This document shows positions 1 to 8,894 of a stretch of DNA of 18,593 nucleotides, piece by piece. The position numbers were made by a program, and so were the translations under genes. The stretch's first letter is position 1, and each line of letters starts with the position of its first letter. The notes beneath the pieces are model-generated. The model had not been told where the DNA came from. It made no database searches and saw only the letters and a list, made by a program, of their open reading frames with translations. This DNA is from Bacteroidota bacterium (GTDB taxonomy: Bacteria > Bacteroidota > Bacteroidia > Bacteroidales > UBA932). The DNA lies in NCBI GenBank assembly GCA_017860395.1, contig JAGDMC010000024.1:1-18593 (forward strand), given 5' to 3'.

Positions 1-67
1 TTTTTTTTAAAAATTATCAATAGGGTATTTTCATTTAAGACAATCATATTAAGTAAAAACAGAATAA

Positions 68-85
68 TAGAATTGTGCCTCACAA
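68..85 (+). promoter_or_regulatory. Possible susC promoter box with overlapping small palindrome
   Basis: TAGAATTG at 68-75 matches the Bacteroides -7 consensus TAnnTTTG at all but one fixed base. It overlaps a perfect 5-bp inverted repeat, TTGTG-CCT-CACAA, at 73-85, which could bind a dimeric regulator. No convincing -33 TTG lies 19-21 bases upstream, so the promoter call is weak. The leader to the susC start would be about 58 bases. Confidence 0.25.
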
Positions 86-138
86 GTGCTTAATCCACAA
101 TATCAATTAGACTGATTAACTAACTAAAAATTTATTTA

Positions 139-3100
139 ATGAAAAAAATCTTTCTTGGTATTATTACGCTACTCCTGGTAGCCGGGAATGTTCTCTATTC
201 TCAGAACATTCGAGTATCTGGAACGGTCACTGAAAAGGGGACCGGTGCAAATCTTTCTTTTGTTGGGGTTCAGCTTAAGGGTACAACAACAGGAGCATCA
301 ACTCTTGAAAACGGATCATACTTGATTAACGCTCCCGCCAACGGAACTCTCATTTTTAGTTTTATCGGGTATAAGACTATTGAAATTCCTATTGAAAACA
401 AAACAACAATAAATGTTCAACTGGAAACAGATGCTCTGCTTCTTGATGAAGTAGTAATGGTTGCTTATGGTACAGCAAAAAAAGAGTCCCTCACCGGAGC
501 AGTCTCTTCTGTAAACACAAAGGATATTGAAAAAAGGCCATTGTCCAGTGTGTCAAGCGTACTTGAGGGTCAGGCTGCGGGTGTTCAGGTAAATAACACA
601 TATGGAGAACCCGGCAGTGACGCAATAATCAGCATTCGCGGTTTTACTTCAATAAACGGAACTAATACTCCTTTGTATGTTTTAGATGGAGTTCCTTTTG
701 GCGGAAATATCTCCGATCTCAATCCAAATGATATCGAGAGCATTTCTGTGCTTAAAGATGCTGCATCTTCGGCTCTTTTCGGAAACAGAGCATCTAACGG
801 TGTTGTGCTGATAACAACCAAAAGAGGTAAAAACGAAAAAACAAGCGTTAGGGCAAATATCAACCAGGGTGTCTACAACAGGGGCATCAAGGAATATGAC
901 AGGCTTAACTCAAACGAATTTATGGAGGTTATGTGGAAGGGTAACAGAAATAACCTTATGACAACCCGTCCGGCGAGCTTCCCTACTTATGAATTGGCCA
1001 ATGCTGAGGCAACAAGAACGCTTATACCTACATATTTAAAATATAATATTTATAACCAGCCGGATGCATCTCTTTTTGACGCAAATGGCAAACTTGTTGC
1101 CGGAGCTCAGATTAGAGAAGGTTTTGACGACCTTGACTGGTTCAAATATATCGAGAGACTAGGTTACAGGCAGGACTACACAATCAGTGGCGATGCTGTA
1201 ACAGATAAGAGCAGTTATTTCTTTTCTGCCGGTTACCTGGACGAAAAAGGATATCTGCAATCATCGGATTATAACCGTTTTACAGGAAGAACAAACATCA
1301 CAGTAACTCCAAAAAAATGGTTCAAAGCAGGTTTTTCTCTTTCCGGATCTCATCAGGTTTCAAATAATTCAGCCGGAGATCCGGCAGATCCGACAAAATT
1401 TATTAACCCATTCTATTTTGCAAGAAATATGGCTCCAATATATCCTGTATATCTGCATAATATGACAACAGGCGAATATATTCTGGATTATGCAGGTAAA
1501 AAACAATATGACAATGGCGGAGCCAATTCAAGACCGCAAAACATAGACAGACATATTGTATGGGAGACAGAAAAGGATATGGACAGAACATATCGTAATA
1601 CAATGGCCAGCCAGGCTTTTGCTGACATTAGTTTTCTGAAGGATTTTAAATTTACTGTAAAAGGAGACATCAGCCTTCGAAACAGCGAGCGCCAAAGATA
1701 TAACAACGCGACTATCGGAGACGGTGCCGGCAACAAGGGCCGTGCAGGAAGAACTCTATACAGATACAAGAACTATACATTTCAACAACAATTGACATGG
1801 AACAAGGAATTCAATAAACACAATGTCGATTTCTTAGCCGGCCACGAAAATTTCAGCGATAATTACTCTTATTCATATGGCTATAAGACAAACGAAACAT
1901 TCGAAGGTGGCCCTGAACTAATAAACTTTACAGAGATAACAAGCCTTACAGGGTATCAGGTTGATTACAGAAATGAGAGCTATCTTACAAGAGCAAGATA
2001 CAACTATGATAACAAATATTATCTGGAAGGATCTTTTCGTCGTGATGGATCTTCAAAATTCCATAGTGATTACAGATGGGGTAATTTCTGGTCATTGGGC
2101 GGCAGTTGGTCAATCTCAAAAGAACCATTCATGGCAGGTGTGAAAAATGTTATAAGTTCATTAAAACTAAGAGCATCTTACGGAGAAGTAGGTAATGATG
2201 GAGGTGTTGGTAACTATGGGTATATGGCTCTGTATTCAATGGATCAAAATGCAAATAAAGGTGCTGCTTACAAAATGCAGAACAGTGCTTTTGATATTAA
2301 ATGGGAGACATCCAGCTCCTTTGGAGCCGCGTTAGAGGGTTCGCTTTTTGACAGAATAAATTTCAGCGTTGAGTATTTCGATAAAAGGTCTCAGGATTTG
2401 TTGTTTGACATTAACCTGGCTCTTTCTACGGGCGCAACCTCTACATCGGATGCAGTAGCTACAATAACAAAGAATCTCGGCTCCATTGCCAACAAGGGTG
2501 TAGAATTTGTTTTTGACGCAGATCTTATTAGAAAAGATAATCTAAGATGGAATTTAGGGTTCAATACTACCTACCTGAAAAATAAAATCATTTCATTACC
2601 TGAGCAAAACAGGGCAAATGGGATTATTTCAGGAACAAAAAGATATTTAGAGGGTCATGGAATTTATGATTTCTGGATGTACCAGTTTGCCGGGGTCGAT
2701 CAGATGACCGGTAAATCGCTTTATCAGCCGGATCTTGATAAGTATTACATTGGAACACCTGTTGAAGGCAAAACAGCATTCCCTTCACAATATCTGGTTC
2801 AGATAGGAGACAAAAATTATTCAACATATACAACATATGCAAAGAAAGACTGGAGCGGAAGTGCAATGCCGGATCTTTTTGGAAGTTTCTCGACTAAGCT
2901 TACTTATAAAAGCTTTGATTTGTCTATGCTGTTTACCTATTCTATTGGAGGGAAAACCCTTGACAACTCGTATATGAGCCTTATGAGCGCAACAGCAAAT
3001 CCCAGCTCTCTTCACAAAGACCTTCTTAAATCATGGGACGGAGTACCGGCCGGCATGACAGAAACCTCGGCTAACCGTGTGCTTGAAAACGGAATACCCG

Positions 3101-3405
3101 CAATTAACTATGAACAAAGCACATATAACAATGCCGTATCTTCAAGGTTCCTCATAGATGCTTCATACCTTGTTGTTAAGAATATCTCTCTCAGTTATAC
3201 ACTTCCAAGTCGGTTAGTTAACAAATTTGATTTGAGCGGGTTCTCAATTAGTGCATCTGTTGATAATCTTGCAACATTTACAAAATTACAAGGGATGAAC
3301 CCTCAGCAATCTTTTACCGGTATTAATCAATCTTTTACCGGTATTAATGATAACGGTTTTGTTACAGCAAGGGTGTTCTCAATTGGGTTGAATATTAAAC
3401 TATAA
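139..3405 (+). CDS. susC: SusC/RagA-family TonB-dependent outer-membrane transporter
   Basis: This is the beta-barrel channel of a SusCD nutrient importer. It would take up an unknown glycan or peptide across the outer membrane using TonB-ExbBD energy. A signal peptide covers residues 1-21 (LLLVAGNVLYS, then Q). A carboxypeptidase-regulatory-like domain follows (about 24-98), then a TonB-box-like stretch (LDEVVMVAYG, 102-111), a plug domain (about 113-230, with YVLDGVPFGG and ISVLKDAASSALFG), and a barrel running to the C-terminus. The length of 1088 residues is usual for the family. There is no N-terminal STN extension, so sigma/anti-sigma signalling through this receptor is unlikely. A perfect 21-bp tandem duplication adds seven residues (QSFTGIN twice, 1057-1070) near the C-terminus. 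susD follows after 19 bases, so the two are surely co-transcribed. The substrate cannot be inferred. Confidence 0.95.
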   Translation: MKKIFLGIITLLLVAGNVLYSQNIRVSGTVTEKGTGANLSFVGVQLKGTTTGASTLENGSYLINAPANGTLIFSFIGYKTIEIPIENKTTINVQLETDALLLDEVVMVAYGTAKKESLTGAVSSVNTKDIEKRPLSSVSSVLEGQAAGVQVNNTYGEPGSDAIISIRGFTSINGTNTPLYVLDGVPFGGNISDLNPNDIESISVLKDAASSALFGNRASNGVVLITTKRGKNEKTSVRANINQGVYNRGIKEYDRLNSNEFMEVMWKGNRNNLMTTRPASFPTYELANAEATRTLIPTYLKYNIYNQPDASLFDANGKLVAGAQIREGFDDLDWFKYIERLGYRQDYTISGDAVTDKSSYFFSAGYLDEKGYLQSSDYNRFTGRTNITVTPKKWFKAGFSLSGSHQVSNNSAGDPADPTKFINPFYFARNMAPIYPVYLHNMTTGEYILDYAGKKQYDNGGANSRPQNIDRHIVWETEKDMDRTYRNTMASQAFADISFLKDFKFTVKGDISLRNSERQRYNNATIGDGAGNKGRAGRTLYRYKNYTFQQQLTWNKEFNKHNVDFLAGHENFSDNYSYSYGYKTNETFEGGPELINFTEITSLTGYQVDYRNESYLTRARYNYDNKYYLEGSFRRDGSSKFHSDYRWGNFWSLGGSWSISKEPFMAGVKNVISSLKLRASYGEVGNDGGVGNYGYMALYSMDQNANKGAAYKMQNSAFDIKWETSSSFGAALEGSLFDRINFSVEYFDKRSQDLLFDINLALSTGATSTSDAVATITKNLGSIANKGVEFVFDADLIRKDNLRWNLGFNTTYLKNKIISLPEQNRANGIISGTKRYLEGHGIYDFWMYQFAGVDQMTGKSLYQPDLDKYYIGTPVEGKTAFPSQYLVQIGDKNYSTYTTYAKKDWSGSAMPDLFGSFSTKLTYKSFDLSMLFTYSIGGKTLDNSYMSLMSATANPSSLHKDLLKSWDGVPAGMTETSANRVLENGIPAINYEQSTYNNAVSSRFLIDASYLVVKNISLSYTLPSRLVNKFDLSGFSISASVDNLATFTKLQGMNPQQSFTGINQSFTGINDNGFVTARVFSIGLNIKL
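3307..3348 (+). repeat. Perfect 21-bp in-frame tandem duplication inside susC
   Basis: The unit at 3307-3327 is repeated exactly at 3328-3348. It encodes QSFTGIN twice, just before the last barrel strands. SusC proteins usually show a single such segment (NPQQSFTG followed by N), so one copy looks like an added unit. Identity at every base suggests recent replication slippage, and the seven-codon length keeps the frame open. Confidence 0.95.
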
Positions 3406-3424
3406 TTATTTAAAATATTTAGTG

Positions 3425-4957
3425 ATGATAACTATTAAGAAAATAACATATTTACTGGTAGGGATAATTCTCCTTTCCTCTTGTTCAAAGGACTATTTAA
3501 GTACGAAGCCATCCTCTTCAACCGCAACATCAACAATTTTTGAAACTACGAAGAATGCTGCACTGGCTATAAATGGCATCAATGCGCTTATGACGACTCA
3601 ATTGCTTGGAACACAGGGTTTCAATGGAGAGGGCACAATAAAATTGTATTATGGAATCTATCCTGGAAATAACACTTCCATTAATCTTCCTGGTTGGGCA
3701 TCAATAATAAACGGCACATTCAGAGAGAATGTTTCAAGCATATACCTTTATTATCCATGGTATTACTACTATATGTTAATAGGAAATGCAAATGCAATTA
3801 TTACCAACATAGACAATGCAACAGGTCCGGATTCTGAAAAACAGTTTATCAAGGCACAGGCACTCACGTTCCGGGCATATAGCTACTTTATGTTATCTCA
3901 AATTTACTGCAACAGATGGAAGGATTCCAATAACGGAGCTTCTGCCGGCCTTGTTCTGAGAACAGATACGTCAACTGATGAAATGCCATTATCCACTCTT
4001 AAGGAAACATACGAAAGAGTCTACAAAGATCTTGACGATGCAATTGCTCTTTATGCTCAGTCGGGCAAAAGCCGCAATAATAACTACGATCCGGATAAGA
4101 ATGTGGCTTATGCAATATATGCAAGGGCTGCAATTACCAGGGCAGATTATGCAAAAGCTTCTGCAATGGCGGTAAATGCGCGTGAAGGTTATCCGCTGAT
4201 GTCAAATAACGATTACAAATCGGGATTTAACACGCCTAACAATGAGTGGATATGGAGCAGTTACGGTGCTGCAGATGAAACTCTTTATTACTATTCTTAC
4301 TTTGCATATATGGCATATAATGGTAACGGAAGCGCAGTAAGATCAACTCCAAAATGCATAACCAAGGAGCTGTTTAATAAAATTCCGAATGGTGACATCA
4401 GAAAATCACTTTTCCTTGACCCAACCGGATACACTTATACAACTTCAACCGGTCAGGCGGCTTCGACCTCTGCTTTGGCTGCAAAAGCGCGTTTAATGTT
4501 TCCGGATATATATCCGACAGCAACGATTTATGCATATATGCAATTTAAAGTTTCTGCAACAGATTTACCGGGTGTAGGTAATCTAAATCACTTCCGTTCT
4601 TCTGAGATGTACCTTATCGAGGCTGAGGCGAAGTATTTCCTGAATGATGTAACAGGAGCGCAAGACGCTTTGATTGCGTTGAATAAAAATAGCGGCCGTA
4701 ATCCGGTTTATACCTGTACAGCTACAGGAACAAATTTATTGGAAGAAATAAAACTTTACCGGTCAATTGAGCTTTGGGGCGAAGGTTTTGACTGGTTTGA
4801 CCTTAAGAGATGGGGAGACAATGTAACTCGCACAAGTACAGCAAATGGCGGTAGCTTTATCCCTTCTCTTGCAATAAATGCAGGGCCATCAGAAGGAAAC
4901 AACTGGACATGGAAAATCCCATTGAGAGAGACTGACTATAACTCGGCTCTTCAATAG
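3425..4957 (+). CDS. susD: SusD/RagB-family outer-membrane lipoprotein
   Basis: This is the surface lid of the SusCD complex, which captures the substrate and closes over the SusC barrel. A lipoprotein signal ends in the lipobox LLSSC, with the acylated Cys at residue 20. The following SKDYLSTKP is typical of SusD and resembles the Bacteroidetes surface-export signal. The C-terminal family signature ELWGEGFDWFDLKRWG is at residues 449-464, and the end W-IPLRETDYN is also typical. The length is 510 residues. A GTG at 3422 would add one residue; I chose the ATG at 3425 because it begins the normal basic signal-peptide start. The gene lies 19 bases after susC and is followed by a strong terminator. 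No glycoside hydrolase, protease or sulfatase follows, so the substrate stays unknown. Confidence 0.94.
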   Translation: MITIKKITYLLVGIILLSSCSKDYLSTKPSSSTATSTIFETTKNAALAINGINALMTTQLLGTQGFNGEGTIKLYYGIYPGNNTSINLPGWASIINGTFRENVSSIYLYYPWYYYYMLIGNANAIITNIDNATGPDSEKQFIKAQALTFRAYSYFMLSQIYCNRWKDSNNGASAGLVLRTDTSTDEMPLSTLKETYERVYKDLDDAIALYAQSGKSRNNNYDPDKNVAYAIYARAAITRADYAKASAMAVNAREGYPLMSNNDYKSGFNTPNNEWIWSSYGAADETLYYYSYFAYMAYNGNGSAVRSTPKCITKELFNKIPNGDIRKSLFLDPTGYTYTTSTGQAASTSALAAKARLMFPDIYPTATIYAYMQFKVSATDLPGVGNLNHFRSSEMYLIEAEAKYFLNDVTGAQDALIALNKNSGRNPVYTCTATGTNLLEEIKLYRSIELWGEGFDWFDLKRWGDNVTRTSTANGGSFIPSLAINAGPSEGNNWTWKIPLRETDYNSALQ

Positions 4958-4977
4958 AGAATAAGCAATGCTGATTT

Positions 4978-5009
4978 AAAGAGCTGCCGTTTGATTGGCA
5001 GCTCTTTTT
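4978..5009 (+). terminator. Intrinsic terminator of the susCD operon
   Basis: The 11-bp stem AAAGAGCTGCC pairs with GGCAGCTCTTT across an 8-base loop and runs into five T residues. It starts 21 bases after the susD stop, so it closes the susCD transcript before aspS. Confidence 0.9.
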
Positions 5010-5039
5010 ATTTCAAACACGCACCCTCTAAATAATTAT

Positions 5040-5047
5040 TATATTTG
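5040..5047 (+). promoter_or_regulatory. aspS promoter, -7 box TATATTTG
   Basis: TATATTTG is an exact match to the Bacteroides -7 consensus TAnnTTTG. It sits between the susCD terminator and the aspS ATG. Transcription would start near 5053, giving a leader of roughly 30 bases. No clear -33 TTG is present. Confidence 0.65.
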
Positions 5048-5081
5048 CAGGTTAATTGAATATAAGTAAACAGTTTTTTAT

Positions 5082-6836
5082 ATGTACAGGACACACACTT
5101 GCGGAGAGTTACGCATAAACAATGTAGGAGAGCAGGTTACGCTTGCCGGATGGGTTCAGAGAATACGTAAAATGGGAGGGATGAGTTTCATCGATTTGAG
5201 GGACCGTTACGGAATCACACAGCTTGTAGTTAACGAAGGCGATTTAAATACTGTTGCAGAAAAGCTTGGCCGCGAGTTTGTTCTTCAGGTTAAGGGAATT
5301 GTAGCGGAGAGAAGCAGCAAGAACGGCAAACTTCCAACAGGTGATGTGGAAATTAAGCTTTTGGAAATAAATGTTCTTAATTCTTCACTTACTCCTCCGT
5401 TTACAATTGAAGACGAATCAGACGGCGGAGAAGAGATCCGCTCAAAATACCGCTACATTGACCTTCGCAGGAATCCACTTAAAAAAGCGTTGGAACTGAG
5501 GCACAAAATGGCTCAGGAGGTACGTAAATATCTGGATGGAATTGGGTTTATGGAAATAGAGACACCTGTACTCATCAAGTCTACACCGGAGGGAGCGCGT
5601 GACTTCGTTGTACCTTCAAGAATGAATCCGGGAGAATTTTATGCACTTCCCCAAAGCCCCCAAACCTTTAAGCAGCTTCTGATGGTAGCCGGATACGACC
5701 GCTACTTCCAGATTGTTCGCTGTTTCCGCGATGAGGACCTTCGTGCCGACCGTCAGCCTGAATTTACCCAAATCGACTGCGAAATGTCTTTCGTGGAAAG
5801 GGAGGACATTCTCTCCACTTTCGAAGGAATGATTAAGGCTCTCTTCAAAAATGTACTGAACAGGGAATTCAGTGGTCAATTCCCAAGAATGTCCTATACC
5901 GATGCCATGAAATATTATGGTTCGGACAAACCGGACATCCGCTTTGGAATGAGAATGACAGAGATTAAACATCTTGTTGGAGGGAAAGATTTTGCGGTAT
6001 TTGATTCTGCAGAATATGTTGGTGCAATTTGTGTTGATGGAGCTGCCTCATATACACGCAAACAGCTTGACGAAATTACCGAGTGGGTTAAGCGTCCTCA
6101 GGTAGGAGCAAAAGGACTTGTATATATTCGCATTGCAGAGGACGGAATAAAATCTTCCGTTGACAAATTTTATACTCCTGCCGAACTTAAAACCATTGCC
6201 GATGCCGTTAATGCAAAAGTCGGGGACCTTATATTAATCCTTGCCGGGGGCAGAAAAAAGACTCAGGAAGCTTTGGGAACACTAAGGATTGAGATGGGAA
6301 ACAGGCTTGGTTTGCGCGATAACGCAAATTATGCTCCGCTTTGGGTTTATGATTTTCCTTTGCTCGAATGGGACGAGGAAACTCAGCGCTTCTATGCAAT
6401 GCACCACCCGTTCACTTCTCCTAAGCCGGAGGACCTTGATAAGTTTTACAGTTCAAACAAAGATGATGTTGCAGCTGTTGCTGCAAACGCATACGACTTT
6501 GTGCTTAACGGAACAGAAATTGGCGGCGGCTCAATAAGAATTCATGACTCTGCTGTTCAGAAAAGGATGTTCGAAGTATTGGGATTTTCTTCCGAAGAGG
6601 CCGATTACAAATTCGGGTTTATAATAAATGCATTTAAATATGGTGCGCCGCCACACGGTGGAATTGCTTTTGGGTTTGACCGTTTCTGCGCCCTTTTCGG
6701 AGGTCAGGAAACAATCCGTGACTACATTGCTTTCCCTAAGAACAACGCCGGCCGTGATGTTATGCTTGACGCTCCTTCTCAGATAGACGGCTCTCAAATG
6801 GACGAGCTCTTTTTAAAAAGCACTGTAAAAAAATAG
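5082..6836 (+). CDS. aspS: Aspartate--tRNA ligase
   Basis: This cytoplasmic class II synthetase charges tRNA-Asp with aspartate using ATP. An N-terminal OB-fold anticodon-binding domain (about 1-105, [11 protein letters not shown] and [12 protein letters not shown]) is followed by the catalytic core. Motif 2 is [18 protein letters not shown] (215-232), and motif 3 is [10 protein letters not shown] (526-535), followed by RDYIAFPK. The bacterial-type insertion domain lies between them (about 280-400). At 584 residues it has normal bacterial length. The residue after RIRK is Met, not the His found there in the well-studied non-discriminating enzymes, so a discriminating enzyme is more likely; this is an inference. 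It has its own promoter box at 5040, and oxyR follows after 22 bases. Confidence 0.98.
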   Translation: MYRTHTCGELRINNVGEQVTLAGWVQRIRKMGGMSFIDLRDRYGITQLVVNEGDLNTVAEKLGREFVLQVKGIVAERSSKNGKLPTGDVEIKLLEINVLNSSLTPPFTIEDESDGGEEIRSKYRYIDLRRNPLKKALELRHKMAQEVRKYLDGIGFMEIETPVLIKSTPEGARDFVVPSRMNPGEFYALPQSPQTFKQLLMVAGYDRYFQIVRCFRDEDLRADRQPEFTQIDCEMSFVEREDILSTFEGMIKALFKNVLNREFSGQFPRMSYTDAMKYYGSDKPDIRFGMRMTEIKHLVGGKDFAVFDSAEYVGAICVDGAASYTRKQLDEITEWVKRPQVGAKGLVYIRIAEDGIKSSVDKFYTPAELKTIADAVNAKVGDLILILAGGRKKTQEALGTLRIEMGNRLGLRDNANYAPLWVYDFPLLEWDEETQRFYAMHHPFTSPKPEDLDKFYSSNKDDVAAVAANAYDFVLNGTEIGGGSIRIHDSAVQKRMFEVLGFSSEEADYKFGFIINAFKYGAPPHGGIAFGFDRFCALFGGQETIRDYIAFPKNNAGRDVMLDAPSQIDGSQMDELFLKSTVKK

Positions 6837-6858
6837 ATTTTTACACAAAAATTTAGAA

Positions 6859-7785
6859 ATGAACATTCAGCAACTGGAATATATTGTAGCAGTGGACCGC
6901 TACCGGCATTTTGCCAAAGCGGCAAAGTCGTGCGGGGTTTCCCAGCCCACACTGTCTATGATGATTCAGAAGCTGGAAGATGAGCTTGGACTGGAGATAT
7001 TTGACAGGTCTAAAAGTCCTGTTTCTACGAACCAGTCCGGAGAAATGATAGTGAACCAGGCAAGAGTGGTGCTGTATAATATCCGTCAGCTCCGGGAAAT
7101 GGCAGACTCAACAAAAGAGAGTATTCTGGGCGATCTTGAAATGTCCATTATACCAACTGTTGCTCCATATTTGCTTCCTAAGCTTTTCGGAGAGTTTAAA
7201 AGAAACCTTCCATCTCTTCGCTGCAGGGTATCGGAGATGAAAACATCCACCGTAATAGAAAAACTTAAGAGTGCAGAAATTGATCTGGCAATTGTTGCAA
7301 CTCCACTTGACGATCCGGAAATTCTTGAAGTTCCGCTTTATTATGAACGTTTTCTTGCGTATATTTCACCCGGAGACGAGCTCTATTCACGCACAGAATT
7401 GAATGTCGCAGAAATAAATTACGACAGAATGTGGATACTTGAGGAAGGGCATTGTTTCCGCGACCAGATATTCAACATCTGCAACAGGGCACATAACAGC
7501 TTTCAGCAGTACGAGGCGGGCAGTATTGAAACGCTTATTAAGGTTGTTGACGAGAACGGAGGGTTTACTATATTCCCCGAGCTTCATCTCCCTTCACTCA
7601 CTCCTGCTCAGCAAAAACACGTGAGGCCTTTCAGGGGAGAGGAGCCAAGAAGAGAAATCTCGCTCGTTTTCCGGCAGGATTTCATAAAGGAGAAATTGCT
7701 TAATGTAATAGTCTCATCAATCAAGAGCATAATTCCGCAAAGCATGCTGGACCCAAGACTCTCAAAGATGAGGGTTAAACTTTAG
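6859..7785 (+). CDS. oxyR: LysR-family peroxide sensor OxyR
   Basis: This is a DNA-binding regulator of the peroxide response. An N-terminal winged helix-turn-helix (about 1-60: FAKAAKSCGVSQPTLSMMIQKLEDELG) is joined to a LysR effector domain (about 90-300). The OxyR signature GHCFRDQIFNIC places Cys199 and Cys208, the same numbers as the redox pair of E. coli OxyR, so a reversible disulfide switch is expected. The following GSIETLIKVVDENGGFTIFPE also matches OxyR rather than other LysR proteins. The length of 308 residues is typical. It starts 22 bases after aspS, with the CNNM gene 20 bases downstream, so read-through from aspS is possible. TAGATTTT at 6835 is only a poor promoter match. 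The other Cys residues are C25 and C122. Confidence 0.93.
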   Translation: MNIQQLEYIVAVDRYRHFAKAAKSCGVSQPTLSMMIQKLEDELGLEIFDRSKSPVSTNQSGEMIVNQARVVLYNIRQLREMADSTKESILGDLEMSIIPTVAPYLLPKLFGEFKRNLPSLRCRVSEMKTSTVIEKLKSAEIDLAIVATPLDDPEILEVPLYYERFLAYISPGDELYSRTELNVAEINYDRMWILEEGHCFRDQIFNICNRAHNSFQQYEAGSIETLIKVVDENGGFTIFPELHLPSLTPAQQKHVRPFRGEEPRREISLVFRQDFIKEKLLNVIVSSIKSIIPQSMLDPRLSKMRVKL

Positions 7786-7805
7786 AAAACTAAAAACACA
7801 CGCAA

Positions 7806-8813
7806 ATGGGCTTACTCTTATTTTATCTTTGTCTTGCCCTCGCAATATCGTTTATTTGTTCGGTAATGGAGGCCGTCCTTCTTTCTGTGCCAATGTCTTT
7901 TATTAACATCAAGGAGGTAAAACAAACAATAGACAGGCCTATTTCTGCAATTCTTACACTTAACACTGTGGCACATACAGTTGGGGCAGCCGGTGTTGGT
8001 GCTCAGGCTGTTGTGATTTTTGGAGAGGCATATTTCGGGCTGATATCTGCAGTTCTCACTCTTCTTATCCTGATCTTCTCGGAAATTCTTCCAAAATCAA
8101 TAGGTGCACACTACTGGAAAAGTCTGGCTATGAGCTCCGGAAGAATAATTCAGGTGATGATTTATGTTACATACCCGTTTGTAATAATATCGGAAATTTT
8201 AACAAGAATTATTGCAAAACAATCTAAAGAAGAGGCATCTGTGAGCAGGGAAGAGATTTCTGCAATGGTTGACATTGGAACAGAGGAGGGCACATTTGCC
8301 TCAACGGAAAATAAAATTATCCAAAACCTGATAAAGTTAAGGAGCGTACGCGCAGAAGACGTAATGACTCCAAGGGTTGTTGTTGCCACAGCCTCCGAGG
8401 ACATTACTCTTGAGGAATTTTATAAAAACAAGGCTTACCTTCATTTTTCAAGAATCCCGGTCTATACATTTAATAGCGAAAACATAACAGGATTTGTATA
8501 CAGGCAGGAAGTCCTTGAAAATCTTGCAAATGACAATTTTGGAATTAAGCTGTCGGAGATAAAAAAACCAATGGTGGTTGTCCCAAATCATCAACCCCTC
8601 ACGGTATTATGGGAGATGCTGCTTTCAGAGAAAGCGCATATTGCTCTTATTGTAGACGAATATGGCGGTTTTGAGGGTATCGTAACACTCGAAGATATTA
8701 TCGAAACCATTATGGGCATCGAAATAATGGACGAAAGGGACGTAGTTGCCGATATGCAACAATATGCCCGCGAACGCTGGAAAGAGAGGGTTGAAAAGTA
8801 CAAACATCTTTAA
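7806..8813 (+). CDS. CNNM-domain (DUF21) membrane protein with CBS pair
   Basis: This is an inner-membrane protein of the CorC/CNNM type, a family linked to magnesium or cobalt efflux and often labelled hemolysin-like. Hydrophobic segments lie at about 1-28, 46-72, 76-96 and 112-137. Conserved CNNM stretches are ILTLNTVAHTVGAAGVG (49-65) and FSEILPKSIG (91-100). A cytoplasmic CBS pair follows (about 183-245 and 255-308; HIALIVDEYGGFEGIVTLED in the second). The protein stops at residue 335, soon after CBS2, so it lacks the C-terminal CorC/HlyC domain that many relatives have. The stop is followed at once by a strong terminator, so this is a natural short form rather than a visible truncation. 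It lies 20 bases after oxyR. The ion substrate is unknown. Confidence 0.88.
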   Translation: MGLLLFYLCLALAISFICSVMEAVLLSVPMSFINIKEVKQTIDRPISAILTLNTVAHTVGAAGVGAQAVVIFGEAYFGLISAVLTLLILIFSEILPKSIGAHYWKSLAMSSGRIIQVMIYVTYPFVIISEILTRIIAKQSKEEASVSREEISAMVDIGTEEGTFASTENKIIQNLIKLRSVRAEDVMTPRVVVATASEDITLEEFYKNKAYLHFSRIPVYTFNSENITGFVYRQEVLENLANDNFGIKLSEIKKPMVVVPNHQPLTVLWEMLLSEKAHIALIVDEYGGFEGIVTLEDIIETIMGIEIMDERDVVADMQQYARERWKERVEKYKHL

Positions 8814-8819
8814 CGTAAT

Positions 8820-8850
8820 AAAAAACGACTTCTAAGGGAAGTCGTTTTTT
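8820..8850. terminator. Bidirectional intrinsic terminator between the CNNM gene and mrp
   Basis: The stem AAAAAACGACTTC pairs with GAAGTCGTTTTTT across a 5-base loop. The A-run on the left and T-run on the right let it work on both strands. It lies 7 bases after the CNNM stop and about 43 bases beyond the mrp stop on the other strand. Confidence 0.9.
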
Positions 8851-8864
8851 ATTAGCGAATAGCA

Positions 8865-8894
8865 AGCTGGTTGCAGCAATGTGCTGCACCAGCT
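8865..8894. repeat. GC-rich hairpin overlapping the mrp stop codon
   Basis: AGCTGG-t-TGCAGCA pairs with TGCTGCA-CCAGCT around the loop ATG. This makes a 13-bp stem with one bulged T, and GAAT (8857-8860) and ATTC (8895-8898) can extend it. Its right arm covers the first bases of the mrp stop codon on the minus strand. It has no T-tract of its own, so it may protect the mrp 3' end or help the adjacent terminator. Confidence 0.8.

Noticed and set aside
139..4957. Complete polysaccharide utilisation locus
   Set aside because: Only susC and susD are visible. No hydrolase, lyase, sulfatase or dedicated regulator flanks them on the right, and the left side is outside the window.
5616..5972. 118-codon open frame antisense to aspS
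   Set aside because: It lies wholly within the conserved catalytic core of aspS, so it is a coding shadow.
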